This document shows positions 1 to 9,071 of a stretch of DNA of 64,000 bases, one piece after another; position 1 is the first letter of the stretch, and every line of letters starts with the position of its first letter. The notes beneath the pieces are model-generated. The model searched no databases, had not been told where the DNA came from, and worked only from the letters and a program-made list of their open reading frames with translations. The stretch covers positions 682,001-746,000 of the forward strand of contig NZ_CP166195.1 in assembly GCF_045679545.1 (NCBI RefSeq). Direction: 5' to 3'. Origin of the DNA: Enterovibrio sp045679545. GTDB lineage: Bacteria > Pseudomonadota > Gammaproteobacteria > Enterobacterales > Vibrionaceae. Made by a program: the position numbers and the translations under genes.

Positions 1-1495
1 ATGGCAACGTTTTTAGGCTCTGCTCATAATCATCGAATGTTTGCATGACCGTGTCCTGTGCGCCGCCTGTCATCTTGCTCACTGATATAATTGCTACAGA
101 AGCAAGAATGAACCCAGGCACAATTTCATAGATATCAAAAATACCGCCCGAGATTTGTTTCCAAACAACCACCGTCGCACCACCGATGATAACCCCAGCA
201 AGCGCACCGTTACGGTTCATGTCTTTCCAGAACAAGCTCAACAATAACGCTGGACCAAAGGCTGCACCAAAACCTGCCCATGCATAAGACACTAAGCCAA
301 GCACTGAGCTTTCCGGATTCATCGCCAGCGCCAATGCCACAACAGAAAGACCAATCACGGCGAAACGACCCACCATCACCACTTCTTTGGTGGATGCTTG
401 AGGACGGAAAACTTGCTTATAAAAATCTTCAGCCAATGCCGAGGAAGAAACCAGCAGTTGCGAGTCCGCGGTGCTCATTACCGCTGCCAAAATAGCCGCT
501 AAAAGAATACCGGCGATAACAGGGTGGAATGCCGCATTCACCAGGTACATGAAAATGGTTTCGCCGTCAGCCAATTCACCACCAAGGTGTTGGTCGACAT
601 ACAAGATTCCCACCAGACCGATCAGAACCGCACCAGCCATAGAGACCCCACTCCAGATCACCGCAATACGACGCGCTGTCGTAATATCTTTGTTGGTACG
701 CGTCGCCTGAAAACGCGCCAGAATATGTGGTTGTCCGAAGTAACCCAGCCCCCACGCAACCAAAGAGATGATTGCAATCGCAGACAAAGGCTCACCATTG
801 ATATCATTCCAAAGCGTTAGCAATTCTGGGTTCTTCGCTTCTAATGCGCCAGGCAGCGCAGTAAACGCACCATCCATGGTCGCAATTGGCACGATCATCA
901 AAGCAGCAGCCATCAACAAGCCCTGAACCAAATCTGTCCAAGACACGGCTAAGAACCCACCAAACAAGGTGTACGACACAACACAAACAGTACCAAGGAT
1001 CACTGCGGTGCTGTAATCGAGGCCAAATACCGTTTCAAACAGCTTGCCACCAGCAACCAAACCAGAACTGGTATAGAAAAGGAAGAACAGCAAAATGAAG
1101 AACGCAGAAATGGTTTGCAGCAGTTTGGATTTGTCTTCAAAACGACGTGAAAGAAACTCTGGAATCGTCAGCGCATTGTCTACTTCGATACTGTATGTAC
1201 GAAGCCGCTTAGCGCATATCAGCCAATTTAAGTAAGTACCCGCTAACAAGCCTGCTGCGAGCCACAAAGATTCCATGCCAGCGGCATAAGCATAACCAGG
1301 CAAACCAAGTAGCAACCAGCCACTCATGTCCGATGCACCGGCAGAAAGTGCGGCTGGCCACGGCCCCAGCGAACGACCACCTAGGAAATAGTCTTCCGAG
1401 CTGGATGTACGTTTGTAGGCATAAATACCAATACCAAGCATAAGAATCAGGTACACGATAAACGTGGCGCTGATTGCAACGCTGTTTTCAATCAT
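1..1495 (-). CDS. putP: Sodium/proline symporter PutP (3' end outside window)
   Basis: Inner-membrane Na+/proline symporter of the solute:sodium symporter (SSS) family, importing proline for the catabolic enzyme encoded upstream. Translating the minus strand from the ATG at 1495 gives an open frame of 498 codons that reaches the left edge without a stop. It shows the family pattern throughout: an N-terminal helix, EDYFLGGRSLGPWPAALSAG near residues 30-50, SDMSGWLLLGLPG, the WxDLVQ segment and the STADSQLLVSSSALAEDFY stretch in the C-terminal half. PutP proteins are close to 500 residues, so only the last few codons can be missing. It follows the putA pair on the same strand, as in the known Vibrio putAP operon, so co-transcription under PutR is likely. 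Product identity is very secure. Confidence 0.95.
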   Translation of the reverse strand, partial: MIENSVAISATFIVYLILMLGIGIYAYKRTSSSEDYFLGGRSLGPWPAALSAGASDMSGWLLLGLPGYAYAAGMESLWLAAGLLAGTYLNWLICAKRLRTYSIEVDNALTIPEFLSRRFEDKSKLLQTISAFFILLFFLFYTSSGLVAGGKLFETVFGLDYSTAVILGTVCVVSYTLFGGFLAVSWTDLVQGLLMAAALMIVPIATMDGAFTALPGALEAKNPELLTLWNDINGEPLSAIAIISLVAWGLGYFGQPHILARFQATRTNKDITTARRIAVIWSGVSMAGAVLIGLVGILYVDQHLGGELADGETIFMYLVNAAFHPVIAGILLAAILAAVMSTADSQLLVSSSALAEDFYKQVFRPQASTKEVVMVGRFAVIGLSVVALALAMNPESSVLGLVSYAWAGFGAAFGPALLLSLFWKDMNRNGALAGVIIGGATVVVWKQISGGIFDIYEIVPGFILASVAIISVSKMTGGAQDTVMQTFDDYEQSLKTLP

Positions 1496-1549
1496 TCTAT
1501 TTCCCTCAATACACAGGCGCCCAAAAAGAGGCGCCCAATCCGGTTGGTT

Positions 1550-2287
1550 TTAATGTTCACCACTACCTAGTTCTAATAAGGTGGCATTGCCCCCTACAGC
1601 AGTGATGTTTATGGTTCGCGTTCGCTCTGTAATAAAGCGAAGCAAATAAGTTGGCGATGCCACGATAGGCAGCAGGTCGGCATTGTTCTCAGCGACAAAT
1701 TGGACCAAAACACCGTCTCGGGCTGCCAAGGTTCGGTTCATTTCAATCAAAAGGGCATCACTGGCCACGGCGGCTACCCCACAAAGAGGCGCGTCCGCTA
1801 AAGCGCTGTCAACGTGGTTGAGATCGATCGTGGGCACAAGTCGGTCAGATACGCTTGTTTTGACCAAGTCAGCCAGCAGAGCGTCGGTGTCGTGACGCAA
1901 TGCAGCAGGCACCGCCACCAGCGCACAATTTCCAGCGACCAAGGCTGCAGTCAACTGTCCAGAAAGAGCAGTCAGCGACAAGCCGTCATCACCCGTGATC
2001 AGGAATAAGCCTCGACCTGCGGTATACAATTCATTGGTTTCCCCTGTCGGGCCTGGCATATCATGCACTGGCTCAAGCAAGGTTTCGGCTTGTTGCAGAT
2101 GGAAACGAATCATCTTTGCAGCAGACACAAAAGCGTCGCCACGTTGCTCTACAGTATCAGACCAAGATGCAAGTATGGTTCGCCGAGCACTGACGCCAAT
2201 GCCATTCCACTCTTCCCATACCGCTAAGCTCTGAGCGGCCAAGCGCATTACTTCCGTCATATCCTTCATTCCTTGAATATTGCTCAT
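1550..2287 (-). CDS. PutA C-terminal-domain-like protein (ALDH-superfamily fragment gene)
   Basis: A 245-residue protein that resembles the extra C-terminal ALDH-superfamily domain carried by long PutA enzymes rather than a complete dehydrogenase. It has an ALDH-fold middle part (GRGLFLITGDDGLSLTALSG, LVAGNCALVAVPA) but no catalytic Cys-Glu pair, and ends in ITAVGGNATLLELG, which resembles the end of long PutAs. Its ATG overlaps the putA stop codon in ATGA, so the two are translationally coupled, and putP follows 54 bases after its stop. In long PutAs this domain helps seal the substrate tunnel and stabilise oligomers; by inference this protein may do the same in trans. I recall an equivalent small gene between putA and putP in other Vibrio, so it is probably a normal family arrangement and not a local frameshift. 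No activity of its own is predicted. Confidence 0.75.
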   Translation of the reverse strand: MSNIQGMKDMTEVMRLAAQSLAVWEEWNGIGVSARRTILASWSDTVEQRGDAFVSAAKMIRFHLQQAETLLEPVHDMPGPTGETNELYTAGRGLFLITGDDGLSLTALSGQLTAALVAGNCALVAVPAALRHDTDALLADLVKTSVSDRLVPTIDLNHVDSALADAPLCGVAAVASDALLIEMNRTLAARDGVLVQFVAENNADLLPIVASPTYLLRFITERTRTINITAVGGNATLLELGSGEH

Positions 2288-5200
2288 GCCACGACCTCCT
2301 CTTTAGTGAAGCGATAGAGATAGTGCGGACCACCCGCTTTGGGGCCAGTGCCTGACAGGCCTTGCCCACCAAAAGGCTGCACACCCACCACCGCACCAAC
2401 TTGGTCACGGTTGATGTAGCAATTACCGACTTTTACGCGTGCTTCAATGTGGCGATAGGTATTTTCGTTACGGCTGTGAACGCCCAGAGTCAAACCAAAA
2501 CCTGCTTGGTTGATGTCATCAATCACACGATCAAGATGATCAGCGTGATAACGCACCACATGAAGAATTGGCCCAAAGTGCTCTTGCGACAGCTGAGAAA
2601 TACTGTTGATTTCAAAAGCCACTGGCGCAATATAAGTACCTACTCGCGTCTCGCTGCCCATCGGTGCTTTCGCAATGAAGGTGCTCGATTTGAACAGTGC
2701 GTTCACGTGGTTTTGCAGTTTTTGTTGTGCTAATTCATCAATCACGGGGCCAACGTCAGTGGAATGCTGATAAGGCAAACCCACACGCATTTCGGCCATG
2801 GCGCCTTTTATTAGGCCAATAACACGATCTGCAACGTCTTGTTGAACATAGAGCACACGCAGCGCGGAACAGCGCTGTCCAGCAGAAGCAAACGCTGAGC
2901 GAATCACATCGCGTGCTACCTGCTCTGGCAACGCCGTGCTATCCACGATCATGGCATTCTGCCCGCCCGTTTCAGCGATGAATGGCACAGGAAGCGCGTG
3001 GCGAGATGCCAACGTTTGGTTAATGCGTTGCGCGGTAGGCGTTGAGCCAGTAAACGCGACACCGGCAATGCGATCATCACCTGTGAGCGCACTGCCGACC
3101 ACGGCGCCAGTACCTGGTAGCAACTGGATAACCCCTTTTGGTATGCCCGTATCAAGCAACATCTCGATCGTGCGGAACGCAATTAACGACGTTTGCTCGG
3201 CGGGCTTGGCCACCACAGTGTTACCGGTGACCAATGCCGCTGAAATCTGACCGATAAAAATAGCCAGTGGGAAGTTCCAAGGACTGATACAGGTAAAAAC
3301 GCCGCGACCTTCACGACGAAGCGTGGCGGTTTCACCATCAAAACGCGTAAAGGTTTGAAGATCACCCATCACTTGTTCAGCTTGCACAGCGTAGTAACGG
3401 AGAAAATCGACCGCTTCGCGCACTTCATCGATACTGTCGTGAATGGTTTTGCCCGCTTCACGGTGACAAAGGGCAACCAACTCACCCAAGTTCTCTTCCA
3501 GCTTATCCGCAAGCAGAAGTAGGTACTTACCTCTTTCTGTCGCGGGTAAGCTTTTCCATGCGTCTGAACTTTCAGCAGCAACAGAAAGTGCAGTGTCAAC
3601 ATCCTCGGCTGTTGCCCAGCGGATTTGACCGACGTCGATGCGGTGGTCATAAGGCGCAACGACATTGTGGTCGCGACCTAACATGCGTTCGCCATTAATA
3701 ATCGGACCAGCTTGCCATTGGGTTGCCATGAAGCGTTGAACACTGGCATCGTAAACTTGCCATTCGCTTTCGATGTCAATGGCGACACCTTGCGAATTCT
3801 TACGTGATTCACCGAAAATCTCACTCGGCATGGGAATGCGAGGGTTATGCAGTGTCGGGCGCGACGTCAGCATATCGACAGGGTGCAGAGTCAAATCACT
3901 CACAGGACAACGCGCATCCACCAAACGGTGAACAAACGAACTGTTAGCGCCGTTTTCTAGCAAGCGACGCACCAAATACGGCAGCAGATCTTTGTGGCTA
4001 CCAACAGGTGCGTAGATACGCACAGATTGGCCAAACATCGCATGAGCATGAGTATAAAGTGCATCGCCCATGCCGTGCAGGCGTTGGAATTCATAGTTAT
4101 CATGGCAAGCCATGGCATGAATGGCAGAAACGGTTTGGGCGTTGTGGCTAGCAAACTGAGGAAATATCAGGCCGCTGACGTGCTTAGACAGAAGAAAGCG
4201 CGCGCAAGCAAGATACGCAACATCCGTGCCTTCTTTGCGGGTGTAGACCGGATAGCCAGGCAGGCCGTTTTGCTGTGACAGCTTAATTTCACTGTCCCAA
4301 TACGCCCCCTTGACCAAACGCATTGGGATCGTAGTGTTATTTTCACGCGCCAAGGCGGCAAGCCAGACGATCACTGGCAGTGCGCGTTTTGAGTACGCTT
4401 GCACAACCAAACCAAACTGCCCCCAGCCTTTGATGTCTGCATGGGTAAACAGTTTCTCAAACAGCTTTAGCGACAATTCGAGGCGATCCGCTTCTTCTGC
4501 ATCAATGGTAATGGAAACGTTCAGCTCTCGCGCACGTTTGAGCAAACCCAATACCGTGTCGAACATTTCGCTAAGCACACGATCTTCGTTTGCCACTTCG
4601 TAGCGCGGATGGAGCGCAGACAGCTTGATAGATACGGATGGAGAAGGCGCGTCACCAACAGTCAGATGCTTCGAGACGGTTTCTATGGCTTGCATGTAGT
4701 CATTGAGGTACTTTTGCGCATCTTGCGAGGTCAGCGCGGCTTCGCCTAGCATATCAAAAGAGTAGGTAAATCCCTTCTGGCGCAGCGGTTTGCCATTATC
4801 CAACGCTTCATTGATGTTACGGCCCAGCACAAACTGGTGGCCCATCACTTTCATTGCTTGATGCATCGCCTGACGGATCACAGGCTCAGACATCTTGTTC
4901 ACTAAGCGGTTGATCACTTTAGTGGGGCCACCTTCTTCACGCTCATCCAAATTGACGACTTTTCCCGTCAACATCAGACCCCACGTTGAAGCGTTTACAA
5001 ACAACGATTCCGAACCTTTAAGATGCGCTTTCCAATCTGCCACGCCTAACTTGTCGCGAATTAGCGCATCTGCGGTTTTCTTATCAGGAACACGCATCAA
5101 GGCTTCAGCCAGACACATCAGCAAGATGCCTTCTCGTGTGTCCAAACTGTATTCGAGTAGCAATGCATCAATCATCTGCACCGCTTTTTTGTCCGCTCGC

Positions 5201-5391
5201 ACACGCTCAATAAGCTCAGCCGCTCGTGATTCTGCTTCACTACGCTCCTGCGCCGATGGCGTTGCCAGCGGAATTAATGATTCAAGCAGCGCACTTTCGT
5301 CCACACAGTAGTGGGAAGAAATGGTCGGCCACAAATCTTTCGATGGTTGCTCAAGATAGCTTGGCACCAACACATCGGTCGCTTTCAACAT
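2284..5391 (-). CDS. putA: Bifunctional proline dehydrogenase / L-glutamate gamma-semialdehyde dehydrogenase PutA
   Basis: Oxidises proline to glutamate in two steps, with FAD-dependent proline dehydrogenase and NAD-dependent dehydrogenase activities on one 1035-residue chain. The N-terminal part carries PRODH signatures (RLVKGAYWDSEIK near residue 360, YEFQRLHGMGDALY near 430). The C-terminal ALDH half carries the AETGGQNAMIVDS segment and AGQRCSALR with catalytic Cys841. There is no N-terminal ribbon-helix-helix domain, so this is a PutA that does not repress its own operon; regulation is instead expected from the AraC-type gene upstream. A 203-base gap separates it from that gene and should hold its promoter. 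The stop codon overlaps the next start. Identity is very secure. Confidence 0.97.
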   Translation of the reverse strand: MLKATDVLVPSYLEQPSKDLWPTISSHYCVDESALLESLIPLATPSAQERSEAESRAAELIERVRADKKAVQMIDALLLEYSLDTREGILLMCLAEALMRVPDKKTADALIRDKLGVADWKAHLKGSESLFVNASTWGLMLTGKVVNLDEREEGGPTKVINRLVNKMSEPVIRQAMHQAMKVMGHQFVLGRNINEALDNGKPLRQKGFTYSFDMLGEAALTSQDAQKYLNDYMQAIETVSKHLTVGDAPSPSVSIKLSALHPRYEVANEDRVLSEMFDTVLGLLKRARELNVSITIDAEEADRLELSLKLFEKLFTHADIKGWGQFGLVVQAYSKRALPVIVWLAALARENNTTIPMRLVKGAYWDSEIKLSQQNGLPGYPVYTRKEGTDVAYLACARFLLSKHVSGLIFPQFASHNAQTVSAIHAMACHDNYEFQRLHGMGDALYTHAHAMFGQSVRIYAPVGSHKDLLPYLVRRLLENGANSSFVHRLVDARCPVSDLTLHPVDMLTSRPTLHNPRIPMPSEIFGESRKNSQGVAIDIESEWQVYDASVQRFMATQWQAGPIINGERMLGRDHNVVAPYDHRIDVGQIRWATAEDVDTALSVAAESSDAWKSLPATERGKYLLLLADKLEENLGELVALCHREAGKTIHDSIDEVREAVDFLRYYAVQAEQVMGDLQTFTRFDGETATLRREGRGVFTCISPWNFPLAIFIGQISAALVTGNTVVAKPAEQTSLIAFRTIEMLLDTGIPKGVIQLLPGTGAVVGSALTGDDRIAGVAFTGSTPTAQRINQTLASRHALPVPFIAETGGQNAMIVDSTALPEQVARDVIRSAFASAGQRCSALRVLYVQQDVADRVIGLIKGAMAEMRVGLPYQHSTDVGPVIDELAQQKLQNHVNALFKSSTFIAKAPMGSETRVGTYIAPVAFEINSISQLSQEHFGPILHVVRYHADHLDRVIDDINQAGFGLTLGVHSRNENTYRHIEARVKVGNCYINRDQVGAVVGVQPFGGQGLSGTGPKAGGPHYLYRFTKEEVVA

Positions 5392-5594
5392 AAGCAGATT
5401 CCTCTCTCCTTGAAACCACGAGGCAGTGGTAGATGTTACTAATATGTTAGATTAACGACCGATTCTAGGTGTGATATGACGAGGAGTCTTTCAAAATTCT
5501 GCGGCATTATTGCAAAAAACTCCGATGATTAACAAACAGAGAACCGCTAACTCTATTGAGTCACAACAATTTCTTTAAGGTTTAATGACTTAGA

Positions 5595-6410
5595 TCAGTG
5601 TTGCTGGCGGAAGCGAGATGGCGACATGCCGAAATATCTCGAAAATGCAGAAGTAAAGCCGCTCTGGGAGGAGAACCCACAGCTATCAGATATTTGGGTA
5701 AGGTTAAGTTCGCTGGTACAAAGCAGCTCTTGTGCAAGCTCGAAGCGTTTTTGCAAAACGTATTGATGCGGCGTCACGCCTACTTGCGCTCTGAAAAGCT
5801 GATGAAACTGGCTTTCCGCCAGAAACACTGAGCCTGCCATTTGCGCCACGCTGATCTTGCGGCTGATATGTTTGCGAATGTAGAGGTCAATAATGTCCAT
5901 GTTCAGGCGATGCCCCTGACGACGTGGCGCGAGTTGGTCGCGGAAATGTCGCTCCATCACACAAAGCAAGGTGTCTGCGCACGCACGCCCCAACAACCTA
6001 TCATCGGGATTGGCCACCATTTCAGCGGTCAGGGCTTTCACCAATACCTGAGCTTGGCTGTCCAACTGAAAATACGCATCGCGCTGAAACAAGGTATCAA
6101 CCTTCTGTTTCATGTTCAGTTCGCCCATCAACACCGCATCTGGCAAATTGATCACCAAAATTTCATTGTGACCACGCCCAGAAAATGCGTGAAGCTCAGA
6201 CTCTGACACTAGGCATCCTTGACCCGGCCCAACAAGACTGCCGCGCCCAGAAAGCTCGAACTCCGTTTGGCCTTGTAGCCCAATCACCACCTGACGGTAG
6301 TCGTGCGCGTGCAGCGACGGATGATTAGGTAACGCCATAACTTGTGAGTGCTTCAATTCAGATGCCATAGGTTTAATGATAGATGACTTAACTGCTTCCC
6401 ATTCTGCCAC
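5595..6410 (-). CDS. putR: AraC-family transcriptional regulator, probable proline-responsive PutR
   Basis: A 271-residue regulator with an N-terminal cupin-type sensing domain (HPSLHAHDYRQVVIGLQG and GQGCLVSESELHAFSG, about residues 30-85) and a C-terminal double helix-turn-helix of the AraC type (KISVAQMAGSVFLAESQFHQLFR and LTQISDSCGFSSQSGFTSAFSRYFGMSPSRFR, about residues 180-270). It lies directly upstream of putA on the same strand. In Vibrio vulnificus an AraC-like activator named PutR sits beside putAP and induces it with proline, so the name is given from family plus position. Its own promoter must lie in the iteron-bearing gap that starts at 6411, so RctB binding there could influence its expression. 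An alternative start at 6366 is possible. Confidence 0.8.
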   Translation of the reverse strand: MAEWEAVKSSIIKPMASELKHSQVMALPNHPSLHAHDYRQVVIGLQGQTEFELSGRGSLVGPGQGCLVSESELHAFSGRGHNEILVINLPDAVLMGELNMKQKVDTLFQRDAYFQLDSQAQVLVKALTAEMVANPDDRLLGRACADTLLCVMERHFRDQLAPRRQGHRLNMDIIDLYIRKHISRKISVAQMAGSVFLAESQFHQLFRAQVGVTPHQYVLQKRFELAQELLCTSELNLTQISDSCGFSSQSGFTSAFSRYFGMSPSRFRQQH

Positions 6411-6443
6411 GCTATCCCTGAAAACAAGAAGTAAAATCGAACC

Positions 6444-6697
6444 GGAAAGATGATCAAGAGATGGTCAAACTACGGGCGATGTCATTTCAACTGCAATTTT
6501 GTGCATGATCTCAACAAAAGCACGCCTAAGATCAAAGAAACATCCGCCAACCCACCGATGAACCAGCCACAAAGATAAACCTATATCATTGATAAAAATA
6601 AGAATAATAAATTTCAGGCACGATTCGGCAGTCATAATATCGCTTGATCATGCTTTCGATGTTTCTTGCACATGATCAAACCATGATCATCGTTCCG
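6444..6697. repeat. Distal RctB iteron cluster
   Basis: Three good copies of the origin iteron are visible. An inverted copy GGAAAGATGATCAAGA at 6444-6459 matches the origin copy at 30501-30516 in 15 of 16 bases. A direct copy TGATCATGCTTTCG at 6645-6658 matches 31212-31225 in 13 of 14. CATGATCATCGTTCCG at 6682-6697 matches 31256-31271 in 15 of 16. Weaker ATGATC-containing copies lie at 6672-6682 and 6705-6710. All contain the Dam site GATC, which RctB iterons need methylated. In V. cholerae a comparable cluster of iterons plus one 39-mer some tens of kilobases from ori2 titrates RctB. Function here is inferred. Confidence 0.75.
6459..6497 (+). promoter_or_regulatory. 39-mer-like RctB site, distal copy
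   Basis: Aligned on the core TACGG (6471-6475), this element has the same spacing as the three 39-mer-like elements near the origin: AGATGG twelve bases upstream, as at 31441, and the downstream pattern ATGnCnTTTCAAC shared with the copy at 30734-30772. It directly abuts an inverted iteron. In V. cholerae 39-mers are inhibitory RctB sites. The match is by eye. Confidence 0.6.
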
Positions 6698-7031
6698 ATG
6701 AAAAATGATCTTTTATATTTCATCGTACTGTTAAGCAGACCGCGTAATTCATATTCTCCAACAGATCGTCAAAAATATGGCGTTAAATATTAATTGGGTG
6801 TCAATGTTTATCATATTTTCATTCTCACCAAGGCATTCGCGCTCACTATTTTTTGGCGCATGACAAATGTGAGTAAATTTATTGAGTTATTTATCAAAAT
6901 ATAGATATTGATTAATAACGATAAGCATCAAATAATTAGTACCATGGACGAGCTAAATAACATTTACGTGTTAATCTAGCTATTTGGGACAAAGCTTTTC
7001 TATTGAAATTCTGAGAATAAGCAAGGGACAT

Positions 7032-8870
7032 ATGAAAAGTAATCGCATCACCGCGTTAGTATTCGCGTTATCGCCGATACTTCTTAGTGGTCAATCGCTT
7101 GCCAATGACGCCAATGTAGCAACCAGTGACCCGGTCGTTGCTCTGGAACAGAAGCTAGCAGACAAAAGAAGTGAAATTGGCATACACGCTGAAAACCTCC
7201 AGACGCAAAGAGACAAACTGGATGCTTTACTCGCAGAGCGTGAGTCATTAGCAAGTAAAGCGATCGAACTAGAGAAAAGACGGACAATGGCGCAAGAGCG
7301 TCTTGACGAACAATTCCGTCGCCTAATTGAAAATCCGGATACCGACCTTACGCAGTATAAAGATGACTATCAATCGGCATGGAAAGCCGTGAAAGAGAAT
7401 CAAACTGCAACGCTTGAAAATGACCAACTTGTTGCGGAGCAAACCCGCATTGTTGAAGGCGAAAATCGCCAGAAGCAATTATTGGTAAGCGCACTCGACA
7501 ATCTGCAAGAGTCGAAAAAAGAAGCGCGCGTGAAGCGTCTTCGTCAAGAACTGACCTTTGCCGATACTATCGAAGTGGTTCACACCATTACGTGTAGCGA
7601 ATCCATGACGCTAGCAGCATGTTCGAATCAGGGTAAAACCCTGACGATGCAAAAAGCGGTGAATACGTTCCAATCACACGTGCTAGACAAAGTCACGGAA
7701 TCATCGACTGCCAAGCTCAATGCTAACCGCGTGTCGTTCAACATTCATGTGATGAACAGTAACGTGGTTGATAGTGGTTTTAGCGGTAACAACCGTTACA
7801 TCACTCGCATGCAAGCTGAAATGCGAAGCCAGCCAGATGAAAATGCAGCCTGTAAGCTCCTCGATTTTGCTGAGCGTTATTGTGTGGAGAAATCTTTCAC
7901 ATCAGCAAAAGCGACGCCAAAACAGCAAGCAAAACGCTGGGTAAATGTAAAAATCCGTTCAAACCGCTTTGAAGACAACGTCACCATCAATGGCGTAACT
8001 TACGGATCAACCCCTGTCGAAATCATGCTTCCAGCGGGTCAGCATCAGCTAACTGTTGAAAAGCCTGGCTTCGAACCTTACAGCCGTCAAATGTACATGA
8101 ATAAAGATTCTGTCGTTTGGGCAAGCCTCAGAGAACAGGAGAACCGTCCTAAACCGGGAAAGCAATTCGCTGACAAACTCTCGAACAATCGGCAGGCCCC
8201 TAAAATGGTGGTTATTGGTGCAGGCCAATACAACGTAGGCTTTGAAGCCAAACAGCCTGTGGTTGTCGACCAACCTTTTTCCATTGCTGCGACTCCCGTA
8301 ACAGTGAAACAATTTGGAGAGTTTGTCGCTGCGACAGGTTATGTCACAGAAGCCGAGGAGGGTCAGGGTTGTACTTCTCTCGTGAACGGTGAGCCTAAAC
8401 AGCTTCTGAACCATAACTGGCGCAAGCCAGGCTTTGACCAAGCAGATAATGCACCTGTTGTGTGCATTACCCGTGACGATGCACTTGCCTATTCGAAATG
8501 GCTGAGCAAACAAACCGGCCACGATTACAAGTTGCCTTCAGAAGTTCAATGGGAAGTTGCTGCCCGAGCAGGTAGTGCTTCAGATTTCTGGTGGGGCAAC
8601 GACATCGGTGTTGGCAATGCCAATACGGGTTGGAGTGGTACGAGTTGGTCAAACAAAAGCACATCACCCGTTGCCAGCTTCCCAGCAAACCCATTCGGTG
8701 TTTATGATACAGCAGGTAATGTGTGGGAGTGGGCTGAAAGTCAGACACCCGTCGCTCGCGGCGGCGCTTGGAGCTTTTCACCAAGCAGTGCGCGTGTTGC
8801 TGAACGTTTAGAGCTGAAATCTGACCTAAGCGCCAACTATCTAGGTTTCCGTGTGGTCAGAAACATCTAG
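7032..8870 (+). CDS. Exported PEGA/FGE-fold protein with N-terminal coiled coil
   Basis: A 612-residue exported protein. The ATG at 7032 is preceded by AAGGGA and opens a signal peptide ending near SGQSLANDA. Residues about 45-190 are charged and heptad-like, consistent with a coiled coil. A PEGA domain follows around residues 320-380 (NGVTYGSTPVEIMLPAGQ). The C-terminal 220 residues have the formylglycine-generating-enzyme/SUMF1 fold (PVTVKQFGEFVAATGY, LPSEVQWEVAARAG, GVYDTAGNVWEWAES, RGGAWSFSP, LGFRVVR). The Cys pair used by true FGEs near RGG[SA]W is absent, so sulfatase activation is unlikely; a C-type-lectin-like binding or scaffold role at the envelope is more plausible. It stands alone and ends in a terminator. 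Function is unknown. Confidence 0.8.
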   Translation: MKSNRITALVFALSPILLSGQSLANDANVATSDPVVALEQKLADKRSEIGIHAENLQTQRDKLDALLAERESLASKAIELEKRRTMAQERLDEQFRRLIENPDTDLTQYKDDYQSAWKAVKENQTATLENDQLVAEQTRIVEGENRQKQLLVSALDNLQESKKEARVKRLRQELTFADTIEVVHTITCSESMTLAACSNQGKTLTMQKAVNTFQSHVLDKVTESSTAKLNANRVSFNIHVMNSNVVDSGFSGNNRYITRMQAEMRSQPDENAACKLLDFAERYCVEKSFTSAKATPKQQAKRWVNVKIRSNRFEDNVTINGVTYGSTPVEIMLPAGQHQLTVEKPGFEPYSRQMYMNKDSVVWASLREQENRPKPGKQFADKLSNNRQAPKMVVIGAGQYNVGFEAKQPVVVDQPFSIAATPVTVKQFGEFVAATGYVTEAEEGQGCTSLVNGEPKQLLNHNWRKPGFDQADNAPVVCITRDDALAYSKWLSKQTGHDYKLPSEVQWEVAARAGSASDFWWGNDIGVGNANTGWSGTSWSNKSTSPVASFPANPFGVYDTAGNVWEWAESQTPVARGGAWSFSPSSARVAERLELKSDLSANYLGFRVVRNI

Positions 8871-8902
8871 TTTGTCCACCGATCACTGATTCAGTCCCTT
8901 AA

Positions 8903-8932
8903 AGCCCGTCACATAATATGACGGGTTTTTTT
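8903..8932 (+). terminator. Intrinsic terminator after the FGE-fold gene
   Basis: The arms CCCGTCA and TGACGGG (8905-8925) form a 7-bp stem with a loop of about 7 bases, followed by a run of seven T. It lies 34 bases after the stop codon. Confidence 0.9.
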
Positions 8933-9071
8933 CATCAGAAATTCCGCAACAATGCATAGAAGACAAGGCAAAAAAATCGAGATCTATATCCCCAATAAAA
9001 AACAATTTCATCAATAAATTACAAACTAGTACATTCCCCCCCTGCCCGATTTTCTAGCATCTGAGTATAGT

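Larger units (their letters stand above)
6411..7031. other. Gene-free 621-base region with RctB-type binding sites
   Basis: This stretch separates putR (leftward) from the exported FGE-fold gene (rightward), so it must contain both promoters. No plausible gene is visible. It is AT-rich on the right side (about 6700-7000) and carries, on the left, several copies of the iteron and one 39-mer-like element otherwise found at the chromosome 2 origin; these are listed separately. Confidence 0.6.

Noticed and set aside
280..1098. Several plus-strand and other-frame open frames across the first kilobase
   Set aside because: They are antisense or out-of-frame shadows of putP, whose own frame is open to the window edge.
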